From the NCBI GenBank assembly GCA_002358555.1, contig DEPC01000226.1:1-7077 (forward strand): a DNA stretch of 7,077 nt, read 5' to 3'. The stretch comes from Hungatella sp. UBA3402. Lineage in GTDB: Bacteria; Bacillota; Clostridia; Lachnospirales; Lachnospiraceae. The notes below the pieces were generated by a model, which had not been told where the DNA came from, ran no database searches, and saw only the letters and a program-made list of their open reading frames with translations. The position numbers and the translations under genes were made by a program. Of this stretch, positions 5,518-7,077 are shown in pieces; the stretch's first letter is position 1; every line of letters begins with the position of its first letter.

Positions 5518-7077
5518 CTAATGTGATAATGCATCCTCCCTCTCTGCCACTTCTGTTCCCTGGAAAAAGAACTCTAAAATTTGTTTATAATTTTTTCCTT
5601 CCTTTGCCATACCTTGAGCTCCATTTTGACTCATTCCTACCCCATGACCATATCCTCCTCCATAGATTGTAAATGTAACCACCTGGTCAGAGTCTGGCTG
5701 ACTACTCTCAACCACAATAAAAGCACTGGGAAGAGAATCCCATCCTGTCAAAATATTCCCATTTTGCTGTTCAATCTCTAAATCCTGATTTCCCAGCATA
5801 GCACGAATCTGTCCTTCTCCTCGGATTTCCTTGCTTCCTGTACTTCCCTCGACCAAAAGAACTTTTCCAATTCCTCCTGTGGAACGTTCCTTCATAGAAA
5901 CCTTTGTGATATTGCCAATTCCTGTAACCTTTTGTTGAAGCTGTTTGCTAGTCAGCTTTGTCTTCCAGCGATAAAGCCCCATCTCAGACTCAAATCCATC
6001 AGGACAGCTCTTTATGTATTCTTCAAATGTTTGATTATCCGTCAAATCCATAGAGCCACCGCCTTCTTTTACGGTTATTCCTTTTAAATAAGGATAGTCT
6101 GATTGGTTTGCTCCCCAGATAGTACCATCTGTAGTATGTCCACAAGAAGTAGAAAAATAATAGATTTCTGCCACCTCCCCCTGATACATTACCATTTTTC
6201 CGTAAGTCTCATTGACTGCTGTGTCTGTATTAGGACTGGTCTCTATATTGTTATAAACCTGGAACTTGGTGCTATCATCTACATGAGCTCCATAATCTTT
6301 ATAGCTGTTAGCCATAATTTGACGCCATGCATACGTTCTTGCACAGACTGCCTGAGCTTTTAAAGCCTCCTTTTCATAGCTAGAAGGCATTTCACTGGGA
6401 ACGACTCTTTTTAAATAGTCTTCTAAGTACAGTTCATTTACCAAAACCAAACCATCGGGTTCCTGCTTAATCTCTAGTCGCCCTGGATATTCTGGGGTTC
6501 CATTTCCTCTGCTCAAGGTAGAAACTCGAATTCCCACACTTTCATCTGTTGGTCGAAAGGCTATCCTGTTTTTAGCGAGCTTGGAATCTCCAGAATGAAA
6601 GGTTACAGTATCTCCTACCTTAAAGCTCTGCTCCTTTTCTCCAATAACCATTACCCCAGGACTTAAAAATTCTAAGGTAATCGTATCATGAAAAATGGAA
6701 TGAAAACCTGTGTCCATAACCAAAACTCTGATGGTTTCTGCTTCAAAAGGATGCATAGCCAAACCAGCACAGATACGCCCATCTGCAACAACAAACTCTT
6801 GGACATCAGAACCAACTACTACTGTGGATAAATTTTGCCTTCGGAATTCTCCATAAAGACGATACATTTGGAAATCTTCATCTAAAGCAAGCTGACCATA
6901 CCCCTCAATTTCAATAAAATTTTCCCGAACTTCCAAGACCTTTCCTGATATTCGCTCTTTTTTGAGAACTACCTTTTTCACTTCTCCATCAGTCAAATAG
7001 ATATCTGCCACCTGGTTTACCATTTCTTCTGGATTTTTAATCTTTGTTTTTATTGATAAATCTCTGGTAAGATATCC
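5518..7077 (-). CDS. SpoIID/LytB-domain protein, probable peptidoglycan lytic transglycosylase (5' end outside window)
   Basis: The frame has no stop from 7077 down to the TAG at 5518, so 519 residues are visible and the true start is off the right edge. The ATG at 7023 has no ribosome binding site, and the codons before it read as ordinary protein. SpoIID-family enzymes cut denuded glycan strands during engulfment in sporulation. Hallmarks are YLKRVVPSEMPSSYEKEALKA, with the likely catalytic Glu at visible residue 229, then CARTYAW, FQVYNN, YYFSTSCGHT (Cys/His that may bind zinc) and near the C-terminus GGGYGHGVGMSQNGAQGMA. More than 200 residues precede the catalytic Glu, against about 90 in B. 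subtilis SpoIID, so a large extra N-terminal region is present, probably extracytoplasmic. Any signal or membrane anchor would lie outside the window. It may be SpoIID itself or a longer paralogue. Confidence 0.9.
   Translation of the reverse strand, partial: GYLTRDLSIKTKIKNPEEMVNQVADIYLTDGEVKKVVLKKERISGKVLEVRENFIEIEGYGQLALDEDFQMYRLYGEFRRQNLSTVVVGSDVQEFVVADGRICAGLAMHPFEAETIRVLVMDTGFHSIFHDTITLEFLSPGVMVIGEKEQSFKVGDTVTFHSGDSKLAKNRIAFRPTDESVGIRVSTLSRGNGTPEYPGRLEIKQEPDGLVLVNELYLEDYLKRVVPSEMPSSYEKEALKAQAVCARTYAWRQIMANSYKDYGAHVDDSTKFQVYNNIETSPNTDTAVNETYGKMVMYQGEVAEIYYFSTSCGHTTDGTIWGANQSDYPYLKGITVKEGGGSMDLTDNQTFEEYIKSCPDGFESEMGLYRWKTKLTSKQLQQKVTGIGNITKVSMKERSTGGIGKVLLVEGSTGSKEIRGEGQIRAMLGNQDLEIEQQNGNILTGWDSLPSAFIVVESSQPDSDQVVTFTIYGGGYGHGVGMSQNGAQGMAKEGKNYKQILEFFFQGTEVAEREDALSH

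Noticed and set aside
5499..5531. Plus-strand TTGACT and TGTGATAAT resembling a promoter at the end of the SpoIID-family gene
   Set aside because: The spacing is about 20 bases, the site points away from any plus-strand gene, and part of it is coding sequence.

Overview
This AT-rich window carries bacterial genes with strong AGGAGG-type ribosome binding sites, a SpoIID-family gene, and a DUF512 radical SAM gene directly upstream of der. That combination points to a spore-former-related Firmicute of the Clostridia, most likely a gut Lachnospiraceae-like organism. The lineage is inferred from gene content and style; nothing in the window proves a species.

Layout: on the minus strand at the left edge lies the first 16 codons of der (50..1), preceded by a DUF512/PDZ/radical SAM gene (1492..182). 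A short region around 1511-1562 carries back-to-back -10 elements and appears to fire both ways: leftward into DUF512-der and rightward into a two-gene unit. That unit is an unannotated 28-codon micro-ORF (1585-1671, TTG start) whose stop overlaps the start of yjbQ (1668-2072) in an ATGA. yjbQ converges on aroD (2886..2128) across a 55-bp gap with no recognisable terminator.

The most informative region is 5447..2925 on the minus strand. In transcription order it has a preQ1-I riboswitch aptamer, a long intrinsic terminator, a nucleoside hydrolase (queK), an ECF-transporter S component (qrtT) and a small radical SAM-type enzyme with a CX4CX2C cluster motif (queL). This is the queuosine/queuine salvage set described in gut Firmicutes such as Clostridioides difficile. 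QrtT imports queuine, or QueK frees it from queuosine. QueL then cuts queuine back to preQ1, which is inserted into tRNA by the usual Tgt/QueA/QueG route encoded elsewhere. The riboswitch senses preQ1, the product of QueL, so the operon appears to be under direct product feedback. aroD follows queL after only 38 bp and may be co-transcribed.

The right edge (7077..5518) is a SpoIID/LytB-domain gene. Its reading frame stays open to the end of the window, so its true start lies outside. Between it and the riboswitch sits a hairpin that pairs completely only in the minus-strand RNA.

The least described items are the HX2H/CX2C micro-ORF coupled to yjbQ and the regulatory wiring of the queuine salvage operon.
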